64,000 nucleotides of DNA. It comes from Sipunculus nudus. Lineage: Eukaryota; Annelida; Sipuncula; Golfingiida; Sipunculidae. Position 1 is the stretch's first letter. Each line of letters opens with the position of its first letter. The notes under the pieces were generated by a model, which worked only from the letters and a program-made list of their open reading frames with translations, ran no database searches and was not told where the DNA came from. Shown one piece after another: positions 24,661 through 39,800 of this stretch. A program made the translations under genes and the position numbers. The stretch is from the NCBI GenBank assembly GCA_026874595.1, contig CM049311.1, positions 52,021,676 to 52,085,675 of the forward strand. The letters run 5' to 3'.

Positions 24661-27600
24661 TCACACAATTACACTGTGTAAACCATGTAATCGCTTCACT
24701 TACACTCCTCAGTGATTCATGAACCTTAATACAATTAATCCATGTAAATCATTAGACCATTACACTCACACTCTTAAGTGATTCACGAACGTTCGTGCAA
24801 TTAAACCGTGTAACCCATGAGACCCCTACACTAGCACTCCTCAGTGATTCATTCACCTTCATACAATTTAACAGTGTTTACCATGAGGATGAGGCCTCAC
24901 ACTTACACTCCTCAGTGATTCATGAATTTTCATACAATTACATGGTGTACACCATGAAACCCCTACAATAACTCTCCTCAGTGATTCAAGAATCTCATAC
25001 AATTACACCGTGGTAACCATGAGGCCATTACACTTACACTCCTCAGTGATACATTAACCTTCATACAATTACACCGTGGTAACCATGAGGCCCCTATACT
25101 TACACTCCTCAGTGATTCATTCACCTTCATACAATTACACTGTGTAAACCATAAGACCCCTACACTTACAGCCCTCAGTGATTCATGTAGCTTCATACAA
25201 TTACTCCCTGTCAACCATGAGGCCCCTACACTTACACTCCTCAGTGATTCACGAACCTTCAAACAATTACACCGTGTAAACCATAAGACCCCTACACATA
25301 CAGTCCTCAGTGATTCATGAATGTTCATACAATAACACCGTGTTAACCATTGGGCTCCTACACTTACACTCCACAGTGATTCATTCACCTTCATAAAATT
25401 ACACCGTGTTAACCATGAGGCCCCTACACTTACACTCCTCAGTGATTCATTCAGCTTAATACAAGTAATCCTTGTAAAGCATGTGAACCCTACACTTACA
25501 GTCCTCAGTGATTCATGAACCTTCATGCAATTACACCGTGTATCCCATGAGACCCTTACACTTACACTGTTCAGTAATTCATGAACCTTCATACAATTAC
25601 ACCGTGTAACCCATGAGGCCCCTACACTTACACTCCTCAGTGATTCATTCAGCTTCATACAAGTACACCATGTAAACCATGTGACCCCTACACTTACAGT
25701 CCTCAGTGATTCATGAACCTTCATGCAATTACACCGTGTAACTTATGAGATCCCTACTCTTACACTCCTGTGTGAATTATGAACCTTCATACAATTAGAC
25801 CCTGAAAACCATAAGACCCCTACACATACAGTCCTCAGTGATTCATGAATGTTCATACAATTACACCGTGTTAACCATTTGGCTCCTACACTTACAGTCC
25901 TCAGTGATCCATTCACCTTCATACAATTACACCATGTGTCCCATGAGACCCTAACACTTACACTCCTCAGTGATCCATTCACCTTCATACAAGTACACCT
26001 TGTAAAGCATGTGAACCCTACACTTACAGTCCTCAATGATTCATGAACCGTCATACAATTACACCGTGTATCCTCTGAGGCCCTTACACTTACACTCCTC
26101 AGTGATTCATGAACCTTCATACAATTACACCGTGTAACCCATGAGACCCTTACACTTACACTCCTCAGTGATTCATGAACCTTCATACAATAACACCGTG
26201 TAACCCATGAGGCCCCTACACTTATACTCCTCAGTATTTTATAAACCTTCATACAATTACACCGTGTAACCCATGATACCCTTACACTTACAGTCTTCAG
26301 TGATTCATGAACCTTCATACAATTTCACCGTGGTAACCAAGTGGCCCCTACAATTACACTTCTCAGTGATATATTCACCTTCATGCAATTACACCGTGTA
26401 AACCATAAGACCCCTACACTTACAGCCCTCAGTGATCCATTCACCTTCATACAATTACACCCTGTCAACCATGAGGCCCCTACACTTACACTCCTCAGTG
26501 ATTCACTGACCTCCATACAATTACACCGTGTTAACCATGAGACACTTATACTTACACTCTTCAGTGATTCATAAACCTTCATACAATTACACCGTGTAAC
26601 CCATCAGGCCCCTACATTTATACACCTCAGTGATTCATAAACCTTCATACAATTACACCGTGTACCCATGAGACCCTTACACTTACACTCCTCAGTAATT
26701 CATGAACCTTCATACAATTATACCGTGTTAACCATTAGATCCCTACACTAACACTCCTCAGTGATTCATGAATCTTCATACAATTACACTGTGTAAACCA
26801 TGTGATCGCTTCACTTACACTCCTCAGTGATTCATGAACCTTAATACAATTAATCCATGTAAATCATTAGACCATTACACTCACACTCTTAAGTGATTCA
26901 CGAACGTTCGTGCAATTAAACCGTGTAACCCATGAGACCCCTACACTAGCACTCCTCAGTGATTCATTCACCTTCATACAATTTAACAGTGTTTACCATG
27001 AGGATGAGGCCCCTACACTTACACTCCTCAGTGATTCATGAATTTTCATACAATTACATGGTGTACACCATGAAACCCCTACAATTACTCTCCTCAGTGA
27101 TTCAAGAATCTCATACAATTACACCGTGGTAACCATGAGGCCATTACACTTACACTCCTCAGTGATACATTAACCTTCATACAATTACACCGTGGTAACC
27201 ATGAGGCCCCTATACTTACACTCCTCAGTGATTCATTCACCTTCATACAATTACACTGTGTAAACCATAAGACCCCTACACTTACAGCCCTCAGTGATTC
27301 ATGTAGCTTCATACAATTACTCCCTATCAACCATGAGGCCCCTACACTTACACTCCTCAGTGATTCACGAACCTTCATACAATTACACCGTGTAAACCAT
27401 AACACCCCTACACATACAGTCCTCAGTGATTCATGAATGTTCATACAATAACACCGTGTTAACCATTGGGCTCCTACACTTACACTCCTCAGTGATTCAT
27501 TCACCTTCATAAAATTACACCGTGTTAACCATGAGGCCCCTACACTTACACTCCTCAGTGATTCATTCACCTTCATAAAATTACACCGTGTTAACCATGA

Positions 27601-27744
27601 GGCCCCTACACTTACACTCCTCAGTGATTCATTCAGCTTAATACAAGTAAACCTTGTAAAGCATGTGAACCCTACGCTTACAGTCCTCAGTGATTCATGA
27701 ACCTTCATGCAATTACACCGTGTATCCCATGAGACCCTTACACT

Positions 27745-30700
27745 TACACTCTTCAGTGATTCATGAAGCTTCATACAATTACACCGTGTATCCCATGAGG
27801 CCCCTACACTTACACTCCTCAGTGATTCATTCAGCTTCATACAAGTACACCATGTAAACCATGTGACCCCTACACTTACAGTCCTCAGTGATTCATGAAC
27901 CTTCATGCAATTACACCGTGTAACTTATGAGATCCCTACTCTTACACTCCTGTGTGAATTATGAACCTTCATACAATTAGACCCTGAAAACCATAAGACC
28001 CCTACACATACAGTCCTCAGTGATTCATAAATGTTCATACAATTACACCGTGTTAACCATTTGGCTCCTACACTTACAGTTCTCAGTGATCCATTCACCT
28101 TCATACAATTACACCATGTATCCCATGAGACCCTAACACTTACACTCCTCAGTGATCCATTCACCTTCATACAAGTACACCTTGTAAAGCATGTGAACCC
28201 TACACTTACAGTCCTCAATGATTCATGAACCTACATGCAATTACACCTTGTATCCCATGAGACCCTTACACTTACACTCCTCAGTGATTGATTCACTTTC
28301 ATACAATTACACCGTGTAAACCGTGAGCCCCCTACACTTACACAACTCAGTGATTCATGAACCTACATGCAATTACACCATGTATCCCATGAGACCCTTA
28401 ATTACACTTACTCTCCTCAGTGATTGATTCACCTTCATACAATTACACCGTGTAAACCATGAAGCCCCTACACTTACACTCCTCAGTGAGTCATGAACCT
28501 ACATGCATTTACACCATGTATCCCATGACACCCTTACACTTACACTCCTCAGTGATTGATTCACTTTCATACAATTACAACGTGTAAACCATGAGGCCCC
28601 TACACTTACACTCCTCAGTGATTCATGAACCTACATGCAATTACACCATGTATCCCATGAGACCCTTAATTACACTTACATTCCTCAGTGATTCATTCAC
28701 CTTGATACAATTACACCGTGTAAACCATGAAGCCCCTACACTTTAACTCCTCAGTGATTCATGAAACTACATGCAATTACACAATGTATCCCATGAGACC
28801 CTTACACTTACACTCCTCAGTGATTCATTCACCTTCATACAATTACACCGTGTATCCCATGAGACCCTTACACTAACACTCTTCAGTGATTCTTTCACCT
28901 TCATACAATTACACCGTGTAAACCGTGTGACCGCTTCAATTACAGTCCTCAGAGATTCATGAACCTACATGCAATTACACCGTGTAACCCATAAGACCCT
29001 TACACTTACACTCCTCAGTGATTCATGAACTTTCATACAATTACACTGTGTACACCATGAGACCCTTACACTTACACTCCTCAGTGATTCATGGACTTTC
29101 ATACAATTACACTGTGTACACCATGAGACCCCTACACTTACATTCCTCAGTGGTTCATGAACCTTCATACAATTATACCGTGTACACCATGAAAACCCTA
29201 CAATTACACTCCTCAGTGATTCATGAACTTTCAAACAATTACACCGTGTTAACCATGAGGATGAGGCCCCTACACTTACCCTCCTCAGTGATTCATGAAC
29301 CATCATACAATTACACCGTGTAAACCAAAAGACCCCCACACTTACTTTCCTCAGTGATTCATGAACCTTCATACAATTACACTGTGTTAACCATGAGGCC
29401 CCTACACTAACACTCCTCAGTGATTCTCGAACTTTCAAACAATTACACCGTGTAAACCATGTGACCCCTACACTTACAGTCTTCAGTGATTCTTGAACCT
29501 TCATACAATTACACCGTGTTAACCACGAGGCCTCTACACTTACACTCCTCAGTGATTCATTCACTTTCATACAATTACACCGTGTCAACCCTGTGACCCC
29601 TACACATACAGTCCTCAGTGAGTCTTGAACCTTCATGCAATTACACCGTTCAACCTTAAGGCCCCCACACTTATACTCCTCAGTGATTCATGAACCTTCA
29701 TACAATAACACCTTGTAACCCATGAGGCCCCAACACTTATAAACCTCAGTGATTCAAGAACCTTCATACAATTACACCTTGTAACCCATGAGGCCCCTAC
29801 ACTTATACTCCTCAGTGATTCATCAACCTTTATACAATCACACTGTGTACACCATGAGACCCTTACACTTACAGTCCTCAGTGATTCATGAACCGTCATA
29901 CAATTACACCGTGTATCCTCTGAGGCCCTTACACTTACACTCCTCAGTGATTCATGAACCTTCATACAATTACACCGTGTAACCCATGAGACCCTTACAC
30001 TTACACTCCTCAGTGATTCATGAACCTTCATACAATAACACCGTGTAACCCATGAGGCCCCTACACTTATACTCCTCAGTATTTTATAAACCTTCATACA
30101 ATTACACCGTGTAACCCATGATACCCTTACACTTACAGTCTTCAGTGATTCATGAACCTTCATACAATTTCACCGTGGTAACCAAGTGGCCCCTACAATC
30201 CACTTCTCAGTGATTCATTCACCTATATGCAATAACACCGTGTAAACCATAAGACCCCTACACTTACAGCCCTCAGTGATTCATTCACCTTCATACAATT
30301 ACACCCTGTCAACCATGAGGCCCCTACACTTACACTCCTCAGTGATTGCACTGACCTCCATACAATTACACCGTTTTAACCATGAGACACTTATACTTAC
30401 ACTCCTCAGTGATTCATGGACCTTCCTACAATTACACCGTGTAACCCATGAGACCCTTACACTTACACTCTTCAGTGATTCATAAACCTTCATACAATTA
30501 CACCGTGTAACGCATCAGGACCCTACACTTATACACCTCAGTGATTCATAAACCTTCATACAATTACACCGTGTACCCATGAGACCCTTACACTTACACT
30601 CCTCAGTGATTCATGAACCTTCATACAATTACACCGTGTAACCCATGAGACCCTTACACTTACACTCCTCAGTGATTCATGAACCTTCATACAATAACAC

Positions 30701-33700
30701 CGTGTAACCCATGAGGCCCATACACTTATACTCCTCAGTATTTTATAAAACTTCATACAATTACACCGTGTAACCCATGATACCCTTAAACTTACAGTCT
30801 TCAGTGATTCATGAACCTTCATACAATTTCACCGTGGTAACCAAGTGGCCCCTACAATTACACTTCTCAGTGATTCATTCACCTATATGCAATAACACCG
30901 TGTAAACCATAAGACCCCTACACTTACAGCCCTCAGTGATTCATTCACCTTCATACAATTACACCCTGTCAACCATGAGGCCCCTACACTTACACTCCTC
31001 AGTGATTGCACTGACCTCCATACAATTACACCGTTTTAACCATGAGACACTTATACTTACACTCCTCAGTGATTCATGGACCTTCATACAATTACACCGT
31101 GTAACCCATGAGACCCTTACACTTACACTCTTCAGTGATTCATAAAAATTCATACAATTACACCGTGTAACGCATCAGGACCCTACACTTATACACCTCA
31201 GTGATTCATAAACCTTCATACAATTACACCGTGTACCCATGAGACCCTTACACTTACACTCCTCAGTGATTCATGAACCTTCATACAATTACACCGTGTA
31301 ACCCATGAGACCCTTACACTTACACTCCTCAGTGATTCATGAACCTTCATACAATAACACCGTGTAACTCATGAGGCCCATACACTTATACTCCTCAGTA
31401 TTTTATAAAACTTCATACAATTACACCGTGTAACCCATGATACCCTTAAACTTACAGTCTTCAGTGATTCATGAACCTTCATACAATTTCACCGTGGTAA
31501 CCAAGTGGCCCCTACAATTACACTTCTCAGTGATTCATTCACCTATATGCAATAACACCGTGTAAACCATAAGACCCCTACACTTACAGCCCTCAGTGAT
31601 TCATTCACCTTCATACAATTACACCCTGTCAACCATGAGGCCCCTACACTTACACTCCTCAGTGATTCACTGAACTCCATACAATTACACCGTGTTAACC
31701 ATGAGACACTTATACTTACACTCCTCAGTGATTCATGGACCTTCATACAATTACACCGTGTAATCCATGAGACCCTTACACTTACACTCTTCAGTGATTC
31801 ATAAACCTTCATACAATTACACCGTGTAACCCATCAGGCCCCTACACTTATACACCTCAGTGATTCATAAACCGTCATACAATTACACCGTGTACCCATG
31901 AGACCCTTACACTTACACTCCTCAGTGATTCATGAACCTTCATACAATTACACCGTGTAACAAATGAGACACTTACACTTACACTCCTCAGTGATTCATG
32001 AACCTTCATACAATAACACCGTGTAACCCATGAGGCCCCTACACTTATACTCCTCAGTATTTTATAAACCTTCATACAATTACACCGTGTAACCCATGAT
32101 ACCCTTACACTTACAGTCTTCAGTGATTCATGAACCTTCATACAATTTCACCGTGGTAACCAAGTGGCCCCTACAATTACACTTCTCAGTGATTCATTCA
32201 CCTATATGCAATAACACCATGTAAACCATAAGACCCCTACACTTACAGCCCTCAGTGATTCATTCACCTTCATACAATTACACCCTGTCAACCATGAGGC
32301 TCCTACACTTACACTCCTCAGTGATTCACTGACCTCCATACAATTACACCGTGTTAACCATGAGACACTTATACTTACACTCCTCAGTGATTCATGGACC
32401 TTCATACAATTACACCGTGTAACCCATGAGACCCTTACACTTACACTCTTCAGTGATTCATAAACCTTCATACAATTACACCGTGTAACCCATCAGGCCC
32501 CTACACTTATACACCTCAGTGATTCATAAACCTTCATACAATTACACCGTGTACCCATGAGACCCTTACACTTACACTCCTCAGTGATTCATGAACCTTC
32601 ATACAATTATACCGTGTAACGCATGAGACCCTTACACATACACTCCTCAGTGATTCATGAACCTTCATACATTTACACCGTGTAAACCATTAGACCCCTA
32701 CACTAACACTCCTCAGTGATTCATGAAGCTTCATACAATTACACCGTGTATCCCATGAGGCCCCTACACTTACACTCCTCAGTGATTCATTCAGCTTCAT
32801 ACAAGTACACCATGTAAACCATGTGACCCCTACACTTACAGTCCTCAGTGATTCATGAACCTTCATGCAATTACACCGTGTAACTTATGAGATCCCTACT
32901 CTTACACTCCTGTGTGAATTATGAACCTTCATACAATTAGACCCTGAAAACCATAAGACCCCTACACATACAGTCCTCAGTGATTCATAAATGTTCATAC
33001 AATTACACCGTGTTAACCATTTGGCTCCTACACTTACAGTTCTCAGTGATCCATTCACCTTCATACAATTACACCATGTATCCCATGAGACCCTAACACT
33101 TACACTCCTCAGTGATCCATTCACCTTCATACAAGTACACCTTGTAAAGCATGTGAACCCTACACTTACAGTCCTCAATGATTCATGAACCTACATGCAA
33201 TTACACCTTGTATCCCATGAGACCCTTACACTTACACTCCTCAGTGATTGATTCACTTTCATACAATTACACCGTGTAAACCATGAGCCCCCTACACTTA
33301 CACAACTCAGTGATTCATGAACCTACATGCAATTACACCATGTATCCCATGAGACCCTTAATTACACTTACACTCCTCAGTGATTGATTCACCTTCATAC
33401 AATTACACCGTGTAAACCATGAAGCCCCTACACTTACACTCCTCAGTGAGTCATGAACCTAAATGCATTTACACCATGTATCCCATGACACCCTTACACT
33501 TACACTCCTCAGTGATTGATTCACTTTCATACAATTACAACGTGTAAACCATGAGGCCCCTACACTTACACTCCTCAGTGATTCATGAACCTACATGCAA
33601 TTACACCATGTATCCCATGAGACCCTTAATTACACTTACATTCCTCAGTGATTCATTCACCTTGATACAATTACACCGTGTAAACCATGAAGCCCCTACA

Positions 33701-36700
33701 CTTTAACTCCTCAGTGATTCATGAAACTACATGCAATTACACAATGTATCCCATGAGACCCTTACACTTACACTCCTCAGTGATTCATTCACCTTCATAC
33801 AATTACACCGTGTATCCCATGAGACCCTTACACTAACACTCTTCAGTGATTCTTTCACCTTCATACAATTACACCGTGTAAACCGTGTGACCGCTTCAAT
33901 TACAGTCCTCAGAGATTCATGAACCTACATGCAATTACACCGTGTAACCCATAAGACCCTTACACTTACACTCCTCAGTGATTCATGAACTTTCATACAA
34001 TTACACTGTGTACACCATGAGACCCTTACACTTACACTCCTCAGTGATTCATGAACTTTCATACAATTACACTGTGTACACCATGAGACCCCTACACTTA
34101 CATTCCTCAGTGGTTCATGAACCTTCATACAATTATACCGTGTACACCATGAAAACCCTACAATTACACTCCTCAGTGATTCATGAACTTTCAAACAATT
34201 ACACCGTGTTAACCATGAGGATGAGGCCCCTACACTTACCCTCCTCAGTGATTCATGAACCATCATCCAATTACACCGTGTAAACCAAAAGACCCCCACA
34301 CTTACTTTCCTCAGTGATTCATGAACCTTCATACAATTACACTGTGGTAACCATGAGGCCCCTACACTAACACTCCTCAGTGATTCTCGAACTTTCAAAC
34401 AGTTACACCGTGTAAACCATGTGACCCCTACACTTACAGTCTTCAGTGATTCTTGAACCTTCATACAATTACACCGTGTTAACCACGAGGCCTCTACACT
34501 TACACTCCTCAGTGATTCATTCACTTTCATACAATTACACCGTGTCAACCCTGTGACCCCTACACATACAGTCCTCAGTGAGTCTTGAACCTTCATGCAA
34601 TTACACCGTTCAACCTTAAGGCCCCCACACTTATACTCCTCAGTGATTCATGAACCTTCATACAATAACACCTAGTAACCCATGAGGCCCCAACACTTAT
34701 AAACCTCAGTGATTCAAGAACCTTCATACAATTACACCTTGTAACCCATGAGGCCCCTACACTTATACTCCTCAGTGATTCATCAACCTTTATACAATCA
34801 CACTGTGTACACCATGAGACCCTTACACTTACAGTCCTCAGTGATTCATGAACCGTCATACAATTACACCGTGTATCCTCTGAGGCCCTTACACTTACAC
34901 TCCTCAGTGATTCATGAACCTTAATACAATTACACCGTGTAACCCATGAGACCCTTACACTTACACTCCTCAGTGATTCATGAACCTTCATACAATAACA
35001 CCGTGTAACCCATGAGGCCCCTACACTTATACTCCTCAGTATTTTATAAACCTTCATACAATTACACCGTGTAACCCATGATACCCTTACACTTACAGTC
35101 TTCAGTGATTCATGAACCTTCATACAATTTCACCGTGGTAACCAAGTGGCCCCTACAATCCACTTCTCAGTGATTCATTCACCTATATGCAATAACACCG
35201 TGTAAACCATAAGACCCCTACACTTACAGCCCTCAGTGATTCATTCACCTTCATACAATTATACCCTGTCAACCATGAGGCCCCTACACTTACACTCCTC
35301 AGTGATTGCACTGACCTCCATACAATTACACCGTTTTAACCATGAGACACTTATACTTACACTCTTCAGTGATTCATGGACCTTCATACAATTACACCGT
35401 GTAACCCATGAGACCCTTACACTTACACTCTTCAGTGATTCATAAACCTTCATACAATTACACCGTGTAACGCATCAGGACCCTACACTTATACACCTCA
35501 GTGATTCATAAACCTTCATACAATTACACCGTGTACCCATGAGACCCTTACACTTACACTCCTCAGTGATTCATGAACCTTCATACAATTACACCGTGTA
35601 ACCCATGAGACCCTTACACTTACACTCCTCAGTGATTCATGAACCTTCATACAATAACACCGTGTAACCCATGAGGCCCATACACTTATACTCCTCAGTA
35701 TTTTATAAAACTTCATACAATTACACCGTGTAACCCATGATACCCTTAAACTTACAGTCTTCAGTGATTCATGAACCTTCATACAATTTCACCGTGGTAA
35801 CCAAGTGGCCCCTACAATTACACTTCTCAGTGATTCATTCACCTATATGCAATAACACCGTGTAAACCATAAGACCCCTACACTTACAGCCCTCAGTGAT
35901 TCATTCACCTTCATACAATTACACCCTGTCAACCATGAGGCCCCTACACTTACACTCCTCAGTGATTGCACTGACCTCCATACAATTACACCGTTTTAAC
36001 CATGAGACACTTATACTTACACTCCTCAGTGATTCATGGACCTTCATACAATTACACCGTGTAACCCATGAGACCCTTACACTTACACTCTTTAGTGATT
36101 CATAAACCTTCATACAATTACACCGTGTAACGCATCAGGACCCTACACTTATACACCTCAGTGATTCATAAACCTTCATACAATTACACCGTGTACCCAT
36201 GAGACCCTTACACTTACACTCCTCAGTGATTCATGAACCTTCATACAATTACACCGTGTAACCCATGAGATCCTTACACTTACACTCCTCAGTGATTCAT
36301 GAACCTTCATACAATAACACCGTGTAACCCATGAGGCCCATACACTTATACTCCTCAGTATTTTATAAAACTTCATACAATTACACCGTGTAACCCATGA
36401 TACCCTTAAACTTACAGTCTTCAGTGATTCATGAACCTTCATACAATTTCACCGTGGTAACCAAGTGGCCCCTACAATTACACTTCTCAGTGATTCATTC
36501 ACCTATATGCAATAACACCGTGTAAACCATAAGACCCCTACACTTACAGCCCTCAGTGATTCATTCACCTTCATACAATTACACCCTGTCAACCATGAGG
36601 CCCCTACACTTACACTCCTCAGTGATTCACTGAACTCCATACAATTACACCGTGTTAACCATGAGACACTTATACTTACACTCCTCAGTGATTCATGGAC

Positions 36701-36850
36701 CTTCATACAATTACACCGTGTAATCCATGAGACCCTTACACTTACACTCTTCAGTGATTCATAAACCTTCATACAATTACACCGTGTAACCCATCAGGCC
36801 CCTACACTTATACACCTCAGTGATTCATAAACCTTCATACAATTACACCG
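27745..36850. repeat. Higher-order repeat with 4,960-bp offset
   Basis: Sequence from about 27,745 to 31,890 recurs at about 32,705 to 36,850 with a constant 4,960-bp offset (28,031/32,991; 28,771/33,731; 29,018/33,978; 30,276/35,236; 31,543/36,503). The constant offset over about 4 kb means almost no length change since duplication. Variants such as the GTGATTGCACTGACC insertion are shared by both copies. Confidence 0.85.
29980..32560. repeat. 660-bp (10-monomer) higher-order repeat
   Basis: A ten-monomer unit repeats at 660/659-bp spacing, with landmarks at about 30,276, 30,936, 31,596 and 32,255. It is marked by CAGTATTTTATAAA, the 65-bp GTGTACCCATGAG monomer and CACCTATATGCAATAACACC. The same unit recurs in the duplicated block (35,236, 35,896, 36,556), so the 660-bp expansion predates the 4,960-bp duplication. 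Confidence 0.85.
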
Positions 36851-36854
36851 TGTA

Positions 36855-39800
36855 ACGCATGAGACCCTTACACATAAACTCCTCAGTGATTCATGAACCT
36901 TCATACATTTACACCGTGTAAACCATTAGACCCCTACACTAACACTCCTCAGTGATTCATGAATCTTCATATAATTACACTGTGTAAACCATGTGATTGC
37001 TTCACTTACACTCCTCAGTGATTCATGAACCTTAATACAATTAATCCATGTAAATCATTAGACCATTACACTCACACTCTTAAGTGATTCACGAACGTTC
37101 GTGCAATTAAACCGTGTAACCCATGAGACCCCTACACTAACACTCCTCAGTGATTCATTCACCTTCATACAATTTAACAGTGTTTACCATGAGGATGAGG
37201 ACCCTACACTTACACTCCTCAGTGATTCATGAATTTTCATACAATTACATGGTGTACACCATGAAACCCAACAATTACTCTCCTCAGTGATTCAAGAATC
37301 TCATACAATTACACCGTGTTAACCATGAGGCCAATTCACTTACACTCCTCAGTGATACATGAACCTTCATACAATAACACCGTGGTAACCATGAGGCCCC
37401 TACACTTACACTCCTCAGTGATTCATTCGCCTTCATACAATAACACTGTGTAAACCATAAGACCCCTACACTTACAGCCCTCAGTGATTCATGTACCTTC
37501 ATACAATTACTCCCTGTCAACCATGAGGCCCCTACACTTACACTCCTCAGTGATTCACGAACCTTCATACAATTACACCGTGTAAACCATAAGACCCCTA
37601 CACATACAGTCCTCAGTGATTCGTGAATGTTCATACAATTACACCGTGTTAACCCTTGGGCTCCTACACTTACATTCCTCAGTAATTCATTCACCTTCAT
37701 AAAATTACACCGTGTTAACTATGAGGCCCCTACACTTACACTCCTCAGTGATTCATTCACCTTCATACAATTTAACAGTGTTTACCATGAGGATAAGGCC
37801 CCTACACTTACACTCCTCAGTGATTCATGAATTTTCATACAATTACATGGTGTACACCATGAGACCCCTACAATTACTCTCCTCAGTGATTCAAGAATCT
37901 CATACAATTACACCGTGGTCACCATGAGGCCATTACACTTACACTCCTCAGTGATTCACGAACCTTCATACAATTACACCGTGTAAACCATAAGACCCCT
38001 ACACATACAGTCCTCAGTGATTCATGAATGTTCATACAATTACACCGTGTTAACCATTGGGCTCCTACATTTACACTCCTCAGTGATTCATTCACCTTCA
38101 TAAAATTACACCGTGTTAACCATGAGGCCCCTACACTTACACTCCTCAGTGATCCATTCACCTTCATACAAGTACACCTTGTAAAGCATGTGAACCCTAC
38201 ACTTACAGTCCTCAATGATTCATGAAACTACATGCAATTACACCTTGTATCCCATGAGACCCTTACACTTACACTCCTCAGTGATTGATTCACTTTCATA
38301 CAATTACACCGTGTAAACCATGAGCCCCCTACACTTACACTCCTCAGTGAGTCATGAACCTACATGCATTTACACCATGTATCCCATGACGCCCTTACAC
38401 TTACACTCCTCAGTGATTGATTCACTTTCATACAATTACAACGTGTAAACCATGAGGCCCCTACACTTACACTCCTCAGTGATTCATGAACCTACATGCA
38501 ATTACACCATGTATCCCATGAGACCCTTAATTACACTTACATTCCTCAGTGATTCATTCACCTTGATACAATTACACCGTGTAAACCATGAAGCCCCTAC
38601 ACTTTAACTCCTCAGTGATTCATGAAACTACATGCAATTACACAATGTATCCCATGAGACCCTTACACTTACACTCCTCAGTGATTCATTCACCTTCATA
38701 CAATTACACCGTGTAACGCATCAGGACCCTACACTTATACACCTCAGTGATTCATAAACATTCATACAATTACACCGTGTACCCATGAGACCCTTACACT
38801 TACACTCCTCAGTGATTCATGAACCTTCATACAATTACACCGTGTAACCCATGAGACCCTTACACTTACACTCCTCAGTGATTCATGAACCTTCATACAA
38901 TAACACCGTGTAACCCATGAGGCCCATACACTTATACTCCTCAGTATTTTATAAAACTTCATACAATTACACCGTGTAACCCATGATACCCTTAAACTTA
39001 CAGTCTTCAGTGATTCATGAACCTTCATACAATTTCACCGTGGTAACCAAGTGGCCCCTACAATTACACTTCTCAGTGATTCATTCACCTATATGCAATA
39101 ACACCGTGTAAACCATAAGACCCCTACACTTACAGCCCTCAGTGATTCATTCACCTTCATACAATTACACCCTGTCAACCATGAGGCCCCTACACTTACA
39201 CTCCTCAGTGATTGCACTGACCTCCATACAATTACACCGTTTTAACCATGAGACACTTATACTTACACTCCTCAGTGATTCATGGACCTTCATACAATTA
39301 CACCGTGTAACCCATGAGACCCTTACACTTACAGTCTTCAGTGATTCATGAACCTTCATACAATTTCACCGTGGTAACCAAGTGGCCCCTACAATCCACT
39401 TCTCAGTGATTCATTCACCTATATGCAATAACACCGTGTAAACCATAAGACCCCTACACTTACAGCCCTCAGTGATTCATTCACCTTCATACAATTATAC
39501 CCTGTCAACCTTCATGCAATTACACCGTTCAACCTTAAGGCCCCCACACTTATACTCCTCAGTGATTCATGAACCTTCATACAATAACACCTTGTAACCC
39601 ATGAGGCCCAAACACTTATAAACCTCAGTGATTCAAGAACCTTCATACAATTACACCTTGTAACCCATGAGGCCCCTACACTTATACTCCTCAGTGATTC
39701 ATCAACCTTTATACAATCACACTGTGTACACCATGAGACCCTTACACTTACAGTCCTCAGTGATTCATAAACCTTCATACAATTACACCGTGTACCCATG

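Noticed and set aside
27094-27906. 270-codon minus-strand frame and the many similar frames through 8.6-56.6 kb as a repeat-protein gene family
   Set aside because: They are all translations of the 66-bp satellite. Several frames on both strands are open at once, ends fall at random variant monomers, and there are no splice sites, promoters or non-repeat domains.
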